Below, piece after piece: positions 46,967 to 59,186 of a stretch of 64,000 nucleotides of DNA. Positions within the stretch are counted from its first letter, which is position 1, and each line of letters opens with the position of its first letter. The stretch is taken from the NCBI GenBank assembly GCA_013397845.1, contig VZTG01000482.1, positions 2,246,537 through 2,310,536 of the forward strand. Direction: 5' to 3'. The stretch is from Melanocharis versteri. Taxonomy: Eukaryota > Chordata > Aves > Passeriformes > Melanocharitidae. The translations under genes and the position numbers were made by a program. The notes beneath the pieces are model-generated. The model was given only the letters and a program-made list of their open reading frames with translations. It had not been told where the DNA came from and searched no databases.

Positions 46967-49900
46967 GTAGAGATTAAAGAAATGGTCACCTCACAGTTTA
47001 ACACCTTGTGTACTGGAACTATAATCCTGTTTACAAATGCAATTTTTTTCCTGTCTGCCAAACGTTGCAAGTTCCATACTTGATTTTCATTAGAATAGAA
47101 ACAATAGGACTGAGGTACACAAGGCCAATATTGGCTACTAGCATATTAGTATATTTTTTAATCCAGAAAACCATGTGTGCTGCTATGCAAAGCTAAAATC
47201 ACAATAGTCTTCAAAAAACATTTCAGAAAACACTAGCAGAAAGTTTTCATATAGAAGAGAAGCAGTAGTGCCAATGTTAGAAATCTATCTTTTTAACAAG
47301 AGTTCTGTTTAACACCCCAAAATACAAATGAGTTTGGTATTAAAGTAGCTCTGAAGAGTGTTTTGTAATCCACTCTCATTCCTTGTCAAGTGGCATCCTT
47401 TACAGAAAGACAGTTACTGTTCTGTGTGACTTGTGGTGCTTCAGTGCCATGCACACGCACCTGAATTTTATATTCTGTAAAAACATAAAGAGGAAAACTG
47501 GGGGTGAAGAAACACAGGGAACTTGCAATCCATTCCATATCAAAGTACTCTATGTATCCAGCTAATGATTTGAGTAACTCCAGATTTAACTTGCTTGTGT
47601 TAGGAAGCACATGGAATATAAATAATCAGCCATTGCAGTATTGAGCATATGACAAGAAATTAGTAAATACATATTGGTTTTGCCCTTCCCATGAATTTCA
47701 CATTAAAACCTGTTTATATGAGCTTACGTTCAGAGATTTTAAAATTAGCAGATAAAGCAGAAAACCCAAAAAGCTATTACACTAAACATGTGATCCATTA
47801 TCCTTCTCCAGAGATTAGTAATCTTTACAACAGACCCGAGAGAAAGGAATTCAAAAAGCAGTACAGTTTGTTCTATCTTGGCTAATGTTCTGAGTTACCT
47901 GACGTTGCATCACAAGAGCTATACCTATGTTAACATTACATACATATAAAAACTTCATTTTGCAGGTAAAACTAACATACCATCTAAATGAATGGCAGTT
48001 TAGGAGCCATGTGGTCATACCAAACATTAATTGAGGTATGGCAACATTTCACGTTAACCATTATGAAACACGGGAGCAGAAGAAAAATTTGAGATAAATA
48101 AAACACATAAAACTAAACCACTAAGACATCAGACTTGCCAGCACAAATCTAAAAAGCAACAAATGGAGATTTAGTTTATATGATGGAAATCAGATTTAAA
48201 AATAATTGAAGGCACCTTTTCAAAAATAAAGGTAGTATTAATTCAGTAAATATTCAGAGACAAGTGAGAATCAAAATATTAACATACTTTTCTCAACAGG
48301 AACTTTATGACATTACAATATATGAACAATATATTATGAACTTCAGCTGAGAGCAGAAAACCCATGCAGAAAACTGAACAGTCTGATCACAGTGAGAAAA
48401 AAATTAATAAGTGATGGGTATGGATGGAAAGTTTCACAAAATGAACAAGTGCAAGAATTTGATTTTATGAAGCTGAAAAGAAAAACATCCAAAACAGTGT
48501 CCACTTAAACTGCATTCCTCATTAAAAAAGGCATATAAAGAGGGAAGAGGGAACATCATAAGAATTAAGAACTGTGCAATCATACTGCGTAGTTTTTAAT
48601 TCTTTCATACATTATGATGTTACTTGATGCTTCTTTCTTCATATGGCAAACAGGTAAGTTTTACTTTATCAGCTTTCAAGGAAGTTAAGATTCTAATCCC
48701 AAATGGGAACCAGTTGTCAAGTCCCTTTACCTATGCTTATCCCTTTAACTTGGGAAACACAGTGTTAAAAAAACAAGCACTTACATTTTATATCCAGGTA
48801 AGTTTAAAGGATAAAGGTTTGGTCTTGGAAGCTATTCTGTGCAGTTCCCTTCTGCAGGCAGCCCTGAAGTGACACACTGTTTAGTGGGCATCTCAGCTTT
48901 CCTTGGAACGTGTAAACATGGAGAAGGAAGCTGTCCATCAGCAGCATTCTCCACTGCTGAGCACGGCAAAGCCACTCACGCTGCACCCCTGGATAGAATG
49001 GTGGTGCTATGCAAAGTTTTTCCTCTCCAAACAGAGCCCAGCTTCTTAAGACTACAAATACAAAAAAAAAAAGAAAAAAAGAAAGCCCCTTAAAAAATGC
49101 CTTGACTCACATTTAGCATTCAAAAAAGAAAATTTCACTCTTGCAGCCAACATCAGTATTTTAGAAAGATGTGGGGAAACTTTACCCAAATAGGTCAAAC
49201 GCTATTCTTTCAAATTCTCAACAGGTCATCTTATATAAATCAAAATACAATTTAGTGGGGACTGAAGCTGTTCCAATATAAAAGTATGTAGGCTTTTCCA
49301 CATTACATTGAATTTCCAGTCTAGTTCCAGGCTCCATGACAGAAATTTGCCACCACGCTTCACATTAATTTTTAGAATAATGGGATAGAACTGCTTTTGA
49401 AGTATCATGAGTACTCTTATTAAATAGTGACTTCTCAGCTCAAGAACTAGATGTCAAGAGCAGAACTACTGGCAGAAAGCCTGCCACTGATCTTTAGGAT
49501 TAGTACTGCTTTACAAGCATTGATGCAATGAGGGGTTTGATCTTACTGCAGGAATGAAAGTCTCATGCCTGAGAAGCCAGAGCTCTGCCTCCTGGGGCTC
49601 CCCTGCTGGACAGAGGAAGGCCAGGGAACAGCTCAACTGCAAAGCCTGTTTTCCCAAAAGGTCCATTAGAATTAGCAACCCATGCAGTTACAGAGCTAAT
49701 AAAGTCACCTTCCTCCATCTTATCTCAACTTTATGCTCTTTTATGATCTAGGGTGGGAAAACAGAAAAAAACAAACAAGTCTAAGTTCAAGAAACTACAC
49801 TGCTTTAAACAAGTTGATCTGACATTCTCAGCAAAAAAGCACAATCATATCTACACTGGCACGTTCCCAAAGAACTCATGCCAACCCCAGTATTTATTTT

Positions 49901-50668
49901 CTTTGTTTGTTGAGTAATTCCACCTTACTTGGCATTTCAGAAATTTTTATAACCAAATATAGCCACAAGCCAAACTATATTACCTACTCTTCACCCGCCA
50001 TCATCCAATTTGCTGGATGAAGACTTGCTGAAAGACCTGACTTCTTTTCAGACATATTAAGCATACAGTATGAAAATAATTGAAATAAAACCTGCTGGCA
50101 AAACATGTATGTATTGTATTTAACAACCATTCCTTTTATGCAAACTGACTCATTAAAGTAGCTTATGGATGAAGCTGCGGATAGCATTTGTTATTCCAAG
50201 AGAACTTCTGCTCATTCCTCTACCACTAACTTCTATGGATTCTTTTAATTCAACAGAACCTGCAAAAGTCTATATAACTTCTATTTTTCATCATCTTCAA
50301 CATAAAATTAATGAACTGCAATTCCATTAGACCTCACTGTTTCTGTTCCTAGGAATGAGTAAACTGAATGTGCTCTGAGAAAGTATAAACATTCAAGACA
50401 AGTATTCCACTTATCACTTTGGAAAACAATCTAAGACTTTCCTAGACTTCTTGAAGAAAATCAAGTCTGATAGGAAAGAAAAACTGTATGAGTTTATTAG
50501 AAAAGCAAACTCCAGGAGTTTCTCCTCAAGAATAAATACTGCTCATGCTCTGTAATTTTTGGCCTATATTCATTCAGATATGAGGACCTTAGAAGTTTGT
50601 ATAATCAGCTCAATTCCAAACAATACTTAATGTATTCGTCCTCCCCATATTTTTAACAAGTTGGGAAT

Positions 50669-50765
50669 ATATTATAATCTGGTTCTTTTATGGGAACTGA
50701 GGCAATGAAAGGTTAATTAACTTACTTTTTCTTGCACAGTAAATTGAACCAAGTGTAGAACTGAG
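50669..50765 (-). repeat. MIR-like SINE fragment
   Basis: 'gggaactgaggcaatgaaag' followed by 'gttaattaacttac' and 'gcacagtaaattgaacc' mirrors the MIR reverse complement gaaactgaggcacagagaggttaagtaacttgcc...cacagctagtaag. The preceding 'tattataatctggttctttta' fits the next part of that consensus. Confidence 0.6.
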
Positions 50766-53700
50766 TAAATCTTACCTTAAACATTGCAATGCCATTCCCC
50801 AGTGCATAATCCTTCACCTTTTTGGTAAGATACAAAACTACCCTTTTCACTTCAGCTTTTCACCCTACCTATTGAGATTTTAAGAGTCATCATCCTTGGT
50901 TATATCTTTTTTGTAGCTACAATTCTCTCTTCCTGCAATATAAGATCTACTGTCCTCCTCTGCTTTTATTCCTTAGTTGAGATGCCAGGTGCTGGTTTTA
51001 CAAGCACAAAATAATCAAATTATTCGAAGTCAGGATTAACACAGGGCATCTGATGTGACTATTTTTTTTGTTTAGTTCCTGAACTTCATACACTATTTTA
51101 AGGAAGTTCTCTCCTACCTTATAGTGAGCAGAACATACCCACACAATCAAGCCTTAGTTTTCAAAACGTTAAGAATTACTTTAAGTCCTGAGGCAGTGCC
51201 CTATATTCTGTTGTGACTTTAGGACTCACTCAGGGAGAAAAAAGAAGAGTGTTTTGTCAAATAACAGACTTTTTTTTTCTTTTAGCTAACAAGCCCTTGA
51301 ATTTCTTTAACTTAAATAACCTTCACTGAATTAGCCATCTAATAAACAAGAATAAATTACACCTAAAACTGAATTGCACTAATGGACTTGCACTACAAGC
51401 ATGGCTTCAATGTACTTGAGGGGTAAAGTATTTAGGGAGAACAGAACAGTGAAGAAGAGTGGCTTCTAATTCCATCCTTCACCTATTCATCTATTACTTT
51501 GAGGTTTGTGGTCACATGAGGAAGAAGCTCAATTTCTGCTTACGTAGCCCAATGTTACATTGATGTAAGTGCCACAATGACAATGGAGCCTTAAAACCTG
51601 AGGCGAACACGTAGCAGCCTCTGTTCAAGTGAGCTGATCTCTAGTGATAACTGAACAATTTAAAAGCATACATTATTTAGATTGCCATTTAGTGTTCCTT
51701 TACTAAACTGAAGAAAAACACCAGGCTGATGTGAAAACTGATAAGACAAAAGAAACCAGGATAAGCTTTTACAAATTCCATGGCGATTTTAACTCATTTA
51801 GTCTGAAGACCACAATACACTTGTCCTTCTGAAACCAGCAAATCTCTTACTAATGATTTGCAGAGACCCTACCTTATCAGTATTTCCAAATAAGCTTACC
51901 TTCAACATACTGGCTTTCAAACGAAAAAAACCAGAAGAGATGAAGTAGAACAGGTAAGTTAGACATTATCTTGCCAACACTGACAAGATTAGACAATAAA
52001 TAATAATCAAGAAAAACTTGACACAGTGTTTTCAAAAACAGTTCAAGTGTGCTCAAGAGGGGACAATTTAATTAAAACAGAAATATTTCCTTTTCTGACC
52101 TATTTTCTCGTTCTGATATTCCTCTGGTATGTGCTATACAACAGTGATTTTGTGCTGGATCTCTGGATCCAGTGGGCACCATGAACAATCTTGAGGTCTG
52201 TGAAAGATGACCAAGAAAAGATATCACATATACATTTTTAAATCCAGCATAACCAGCAATTTTTTTTTTTTTCAGGAAATCCATAACATGTTGAAAAATA
52301 CCAGCCAGTGTACTCCTGGACTTTTCTGATAAACAATACCAATTTCAATTGTACCAACAAATTTGAATGGCAATTCAAATGCTTTGTATCTGGGCTTCAC
52401 CCACCAACATATTTCACAGAAGATTTAAGCATTCAAACATATTTTAGCCATCTTGATTTCCATAACCACTCTTCCAAAGTGAAAGAGGCTAAAGTTGATT
52501 TTGCTAATAGAAACACAAACAAAAGCACTACAGGAAACTAGTATTCTCTAGTTCATAAGAGCTTTAATGTTTGTTATTTAAACACTACACACTATGTTTA
52601 TGTCAAAACTTCTGATTGTCAATTGAGTATTAAACCAAGAAAAAACTGGTTTGCAGCCTCTGATGCTGCGATTCCAGGCTGGAAAGATCATAGGTATAAT
52701 TTTCAGCCAGACAGCTAAGGACACCAAGAGCTGCAAAAAAGATCCATTTCAATTGTAAAAGTTACTTTCAAACAACTCATATTTCACTCCTGGCAAACTA
52801 CTGTCTACTAACTGTTACTTGCTATGTTCACTGAAGAAGACAGGAATTTTCTAAAAAACATAATTTCCAGGAAATAAACTGACTAAAGTACTTTCTTTCC
52901 CTCCTAACCTTATCTAAGAGAACAAAGCTGGCATGCTCACAGTGCATCTGTGGAAGTTTTTATGCCTGTCTATCTATCAGCTTTCCCATTAGTAGCTCTT
53001 CCATCAGCTGATTTCAAACACATTTAACAGTGAAATGAGAATCACAAATATTTCAGGATCAGGTAACTATACCATGCCCTCTTTTGTCTTTTAAATTAGA
53101 AATGAGGAAATACCAATCAGAAGCTAAAGATTACACCACAATGACACAAACTAGCTGCTTACACAGATTCTCACTGATACAGGAACTGAGAAAGGACAAG
53201 CCCTTACACTGACCCACAAAAGCCTCTATCATGAAGGGCCACATTGATGGAAAGGTCACTGAAATCAGATTAATTTGTTACTGACTTCAGCAAGCTTTGG
53301 GTCAGACCTGCAGCCTCCAGAGCGAGTTACTTTTTGTCCTACCCATCTGAAAACCAGAAGTGGTGTTACGGGAATGAGTGTCCTTAAAATGCATACTTAA
53401 TAGCAGTTAGATTATCTGGCAATACCCTTTAGCAGAAAATTGATAGTAACAGTGCCGAAATACGGCACTGAGAATTTCTGTGTATCTACAGACTGCCTGA
53501 CCAAGAGATGAAGGCATCAGCTCCTATACATGAAAAGCTTTTTATATCCGCTCTATCACAGAGCTGAAGTAACCAGCTGGCAACATCAGCCATCGTGCAC
53601 AGCAACTATACAAACAGATGGAGACAGAAGGTCTTTAAAGCTAATAAACATAAGCACAACCACTTTTCATTGCAATTAAAAATATTTACTCATGAGGTAG

Positions 53701-54027
53701 TTATCAGAATGTATTCAATATTTTGATTTCTACAGCAGAATTATTAACAAGTTAAAAGCTCAGAAAACTGCTCTGAACCACTTACTGAGGGTTCTTCCAA
53801 GTACCTTTCACTTAAGAATTAGGAATCCCTGTCAAATTCACATTCTAAATAATGGGATAATAGATCTACAGCCAGAATTTTGAAATAAGAATGGTATCTT
53901 GTTTCAGAAGTTCCGGAAAAGTAAAAAAAAAAATCTTATGATTGATTAAATAATAAATTTAAATATTATTTTGCTCAGCTACAGATTATTTTTATAGCAA
54001 TGCCTCAAGTAAAAAAACAAGACCCAC

Positions 54028-54053
54028 TTTAGCCTAGTCCCTACTAGGCTAAA
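54028..54053. repeat. Perfect hairpin, 11-base arms
   Basis: TTTAGCCTAGT and ACTAGGCTAAA are exact complements around a CCCT loop in the presumed SHLD2 5' intron. Confidence 0.75.
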
Positions 54054-57000
54054 CCTAGAACTTCCTACTTTACTTGCACAATTATGAATTTCACTCCCTG
54101 CTTTTACAGTGCCATAGACAAGCAAAAACATTACTATTTACAGATTAAGAAAACAATAGCAGCTTATTACTTGAACTTAGCAATCAGGAAGAACTTCAAT
54201 TTAATGCAAAGCAATACATAAAAACATTAAATAATCAGACCACAGGTACCTGAGCATCTCATCAGTAAGACAAAGTACTGAAAGGTTTAAAGCCTTTATC
54301 TCAATGGAAAATAATCTGAATACCTCTTCTCCAATTTTGCAATATTGCAGAAAGCACACCCCAAATTTGCAGCACGTGCAAGTTAACTTCTGCAGTCTGC
54401 CTGGAAAACCACCAAATTCAGGCTCTTTTTTATGAAGGCAAAAGGAGTAAATGAAGAAAACCTGCAAGTCAGCCCTCCAGATCTGCTCTGGCCCAACACA
54501 TCTGAAGTTATTTATAGCGAAAAGTCCCTAAACCAATAGATCTCAGTACTGATAACTTATGCTATCAGTAAAAAGGCTTTTAATAAGCTTTGGTCTCTAA
54601 TTGGTTGTAAACAGATGACTGAAAGGAAGATTTCTAGTAGAGTGTACATTTGGTAAAAGTGTTCATATAGATAGTCACAAATTAAGGGAATCTTCTGGGA
54701 TTCAGCTAATTCATGTGCTGCCTGTTACAGCATCTTACAGGGACAGCCCTCCAGCAGCATTGCAGCCAGACAACTGTTCCACACACCCCAGTTCATCCCT
54801 GTTACATCATGTACTGGCTAAGCACAAAAATGGAAGAATATAATCAAGAAATACAGCATTTAGAGTACAACAACTTATTCACAAATTTGGAATTAAAATT
54901 AAGCTCATATTACATTAATTATTCCTTAGACTCTTTAATCTGTAGTATATTTGTTTCGTTAAAAAATACATCTTTGAAAGAACAAATGAGGTATCAACAT
55001 TACCTCCCATTATTCTGAAGACTGAATGCTGGTACATTTTCTTGCAGATAAAGAAACTGCCATCTCTATTTTCACATCCCATGCCAAAACCAATTAGACA
55101 TCAAGTTTTTACTTTAAAGCATTGGGAAGGCGGAAAATAAAACCCACGAACTTGACAACATCTCAAGCGAATGAGCTGGAAAATAATTAGATTGCTATTT
55201 GGTACCATTTTAGTGCATTTTTTCACAATATGCAGGCAGCTCCCATGCAGGAGGATTTCTGTGAAGTCCCACACACTTGCTGCTCTCCTGCATCGTCTCC
55301 AATTAACACAAACACACAGGATTTTAGCCAAGAGGTGTGTGAATAGTACTACACTTAGCATTCCTGTCAGATTCATATCCTCCCATTCACCCAGAAACTA
55401 TTACACAACTGTCCAGGGATCTGTTAACTCAAGAGGCTGAACAGTTTCTGCAGCAGTTTGGGGTAAGAAAATAACCCCAGCTCTCACCTATTTAGTTTTT
55501 ACACTACCAAGGTCTACATAAAGCAGTACAGCATAACATTTAAGTCCAAGGAAAAAGAAGTATTTTTTTGCAATTTCTTGTGAAATGAGGAAGGGAAACA
55601 TAGATGCTCATATAGGCAATTCAAAGGCAAACAACTTGCTTCAATTTTTATCTGGAATTTATCTCAATCAATTCTTTAAGCAAAGGGTAAGTACAAATTG
55701 TCAAGTGCTTCGTGTGGCATGGCTCACAGCTTAAAATGAAATTTGCTCAAACAACTGTAATTCCATTTGCAGGTTATTTCAAAAGCAATTTGTCTTCCCA
55801 GAAGACAGTTTAGCACAGAAAGGAATTGGTGCTCTGTACAGTTCAACTTTCCTCCCGTGTTGTCTAATGGATGCTCAGACTCTGCACTGGAGGCAGCCCC
55901 AGGGTTAGCCTGGATTTGAAGGGCTCAGTCAGACAAGGGCAGAGCTATCCAGAGCCCTGGGAGGATCCCTGATTTGCAGCTTCTCTGCTTGTTCTCATCT
56001 GCTCTGGTGAGCTGGTAAGACTGGGATGTAACCTGGGAACAGCTATCCTAGTTTCTGAGGGAATTCAGCACCAGTACACCCTGGGAATGTTTTAGCCCAG
56101 ATAGCTAGTACTTCAAATAATATAATGGATTAAAGCAGGGAGTATTTGATTCTTGTCTTAGATCCATTTTTTCAATAAATTTTTAAAATCTGACACATAG
56201 AAAATTACTCCACCTGCTACGAAATTGATAATTTACACCTTAAAACAGTAGATTGCTTTAAGAAGGCACAATACAGTGTTTATTATATTGTTCTTATCTA
56301 TAATAAAAATAATCTGTTAAATTTTTTATATAAGATGTTTTAGAAGCACCTTAGGAAATTAAATCAAGTTGTTTGTCTCCCTCAGTTATAATTCACTGAT
56401 TTCAAATAGAAACTGATACCTATCATGTGTACACACAGTTGAAAATGACCTTGCTGCAAGGTCCATGAATCATACAGACAGTTCCTACCACAAAGGTATT
56501 GAGTACTCTCTACTTATCTCTCTCTCCAGATGCAGTCCTAAGACCAAAACTTTGTATGAAATTGATGAAGTTAGTGAAACTTCAGGTTGTGAAGACAAAA
56601 AGTCATCTTTTAATACACCCCAGTGAGTTTTTTTACTGATGCTACTCTAATGTGAATCTTCTGATGGCACCCCACATGCTATATGAGAGTAAAGAAGATA
56701 CAGTTCCTCTCTTGTTATTGCAATTACCACTTTCATGCCTCCTAGAACTCATTCTAAAGCATGCCATTTTTAATTTCCTCTGGCAAACTGATTTTGATTC
56801 AACTGCTCACTGCTTAGCACGTAAGAATACTGGAATGGGGAACACAGATAGTGTCACTACTCTTACCTCCAGAAGGGATTTGAATCAAACAGAAATATGG
56901 TACAGATGTGCTGAGTTTGTTAAACTGCCTGTAAACTGTACACACGATTTCAGTCATAAAAATGTGCAAAATAAAACTCCCTAGTTATCTTCTATCTTAC

Positions 57001-58364
57001 AACATTTAAAGACTAAGAAATTTAACATACTGATTTAGTTATTCTCAGCATTCAACACACAGCTCATTGAATATTTTGCCAAAATCCTGCCTTGTTTAGA
57101 AGGGGGAGTAGGTATGGTACTGCCATTGCTTCAAAAACAACTGTGTGACTGAGCCCCTGAAGAGATCCACGTGGTTCTCACGTTGTCATGTCCCATGCTC
57201 TGTCTCAAATACATCCACAAACGTGTGCTGCAAACACAGCCTGATACTGCAAGCAGCTGATAATTGAGTGCTCGTAAATCAGAGAGAACACAGCTGAAAG
57301 CAGGATAGGAGCTAAGCACGTTAACCTGAAGACCTAAGTCTACATGCTTGAGCAAACTGGCTAATCGCATCCTTCATCTAACCTCTGTGTTTGTGCAACG
57401 GTATTCCAACCTACAGAACAAGGTGGAAATAATTACCTGATGAGGGCTAATTGCCACAATACCTCTCACCACCTTCTTTCCTGTGCGCTTACAAAATTTA
57501 AGAACCTCAAGAGAAATTGAGCTCTAGCTAATGAGAACCTGCAGATGACTGAAAACAAGGAGTAGCTCGCAGCTGATGCAACCACTGAGAACACTGCAGT
57601 TCTGTGAACTGAAAATTAACACCAAAACAGAAGTTTTCCATAAACCATCCATACTGTGGACAGAAAACCAAATCAGTAAGCATGTTTCTGAAGCTCTGTG
57701 TGAATATCCTGAGAACAAACTGGCCTAAGAACCAGCTCCTTTCTTGCTCTTTTTTTTCCCCCCATATCACTATCAAAGATCTTTGTTCTCTGGACTATAA
57801 TTATAAACTATCCTTATTACAGACAAAAATCAGCCTTATTAGTGGTCCTTAAGAGAACTTCTTCAGAATCTTAGGACAGAGAACAACATTAAATCAAGAT
57901 AAAAATTGAGCATCAGTTGCCTGAAGAGTTTATGTGAGTTAAGGAATCTGTGACTAATCTCCCTGCTGTCAAATACACATAGAAGTTAAACTGCTTTCCC
58001 ACAAGCCTTGTAGCACAGCCCACAGTGGTTAGAGAGATTCCCATGGCGATAAAGCAACTTCCCGGTTATTCCTGGCTTAGGAGCATTGGTCTCCCACAAG
58101 CCGAAAAAGAAAAAAAAAAAACCCTATATTTTTCAATTAGCAGCCCAAGCCAACAGCAAATGAACAAGCCACTTAATTCTTCTGAAATCAGCCTGGTTCA
58201 ACAGCAAAGCACACTCTCTCCCATGCTCTGAAAGCAGCTCTTACACAGTTTAAAGCAATATTCTTAAGGGATGTAACCTGAGCTACACAAAAAAAAAAAA
58301 GGACTTGAATGGACCAAGACCCAGCAAAATGAAAAACAGTCGAGCAGACAAAATGGATAAACCA

Positions 58365-58404
58365 CAAGGTCTTTTCCAACCTCAGTGATTTACGGTTCTA
58401 TGAA
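58365..58404 (+). repeat. CR1 3'-tail fragment
   Basis: 'caaggtcttttccaacctca' then 'gtgatttacggttctatga' follows the CR1 ending aaggtcccttccaacccaaa...cattctatga. Only about 40 bases are recognisable, ending roughly 80 bases before the CpG island. Confidence 0.65.
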
Positions 58405-58720
58405 AGCAGCCACGTTAACAGCGGTACTCGAAGCCTGTGTCCCCTCTCGGCAGGGCAGTCACTCAAACACACGTGGAAGAGCTGGGTTCTCCCCACAGGC
58501 TCCTTTCCCTGCGAGTGCCGAACGCTGTATGTGAGCGCGCCCTCACTCGCACCGTACTCGCGCCAGGAGAGGCCCCGTTTTCCACGCGGCTGAAGGGCGG
58601 CGTGTGAACGCTACTTGCCCCGGGTTCTTCACGGGCCGCAGCACACGCAGCCAGCGCGGGGCCCCGCGGGCCGGGCCCTGTGGCAGGGACGGCGCTCCCG
58701 GCGGCCCCGGCCCCACGAGC

Positions 58721-58777
58721 GGGAAGGGGAAGGGGAAATGGGAAATGGGAAAGGGGAAAAGGAACGGGAAGGGGCAG
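58721..58777 (+). repeat. GGGAAA-type purine tract beside the gap
   Basis: A run of GGGAAGGGGA, GGGGAAATGG and similar units, almost free of pyrimidines, has at least eight G-runs of three or more. It could form G-quadruplex or triplex DNA and begins 87 bases before the N run, which may help explain why sequencing failed there. Confidence 0.75.
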
Positions 58778-58785
58778 GGCGCGCA

Positions 58786-58797
58786 CTGCGCAGGCGC
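58786..58797. promoter_or_regulatory. NRF1-like site
   Basis: CTGCGCAGGCGC is a common variant of the palindromic NRF1 consensus (TGCGCAtGCGC). NRF1 sites are frequent in CpG-island promoters of nuclear genes for mitochondrial proteins, which suits GLUD1. This is a motif match only. Confidence 0.5.
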
Positions 58798-58807
58798 GGC
58801 CCGGCCC

Positions 58808-59186
58808 NNNNNNNNNNNNNNNNNNNNNNNNNNNNNNNNNNNNNNNNNNNNNNNNNNNNNNNNNNNNNNNNNNNNNNNNNNNNNNNNNNNNNNNNNNNNN
58901 NNNNNNNNNNNNNNNNNNNNNNNNNNNNNNNNNNNNNNNNNNNNNNNNNNNNNNNNNNNNNNNNNNNNNNNNNNNNNNNNNNNNNNNNNNNNNNNNNNNN
59001 NNNNNNNNNNNNNNNNNNNNNNNNNNNNNNNNNNNNNNNNNNNNNNNNNNNNNNNNNNNNNNNNNNNNNNNNNNNNNNNNNNNNNNNNNNNNNNNNNNNN
59101 NNNNNNNNNNNNNNNNNNNNNNNNNNNNNNNNNNNNNNNNNNNNNNNNNNNNNNNNNNNNNNNNNNNNNNNNNNNNNNNNNNNNNN
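58808..59186. other. Assembly gap (379 N)
   Basis: This is an unsequenced stretch inside the CpG island. By human gene order it should contain transcription starts of SHLD2 and GLUD1 and possibly the GC-rich first exon of GLUD1, which is several hundred bases in human and encodes the mitochondrial targeting peptide. The N length may be an estimate. Open frames drawn across it are meaningless. Confidence 0.98.

Larger units (their letters stand above)
38462..58360 (-). other. SHLD2: Presumed 5' intron region of SHLD2
   Basis: About 20 kb without any recognisable coding exon on either strand lies between the first SHLD2 coding exon and the upstream CpG island. The human gene also has noncoding 5' exon sequence far upstream of its start codon, so this is best read as SHLD2 5' intron(s), perhaps with short noncoding exons that cannot be placed by eye. 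It holds CR1 and MIR remnants, short tandem duplications and several palindromes listed separately. Open frames such as 45563-45913 show no known domain. Confidence 0.6.
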
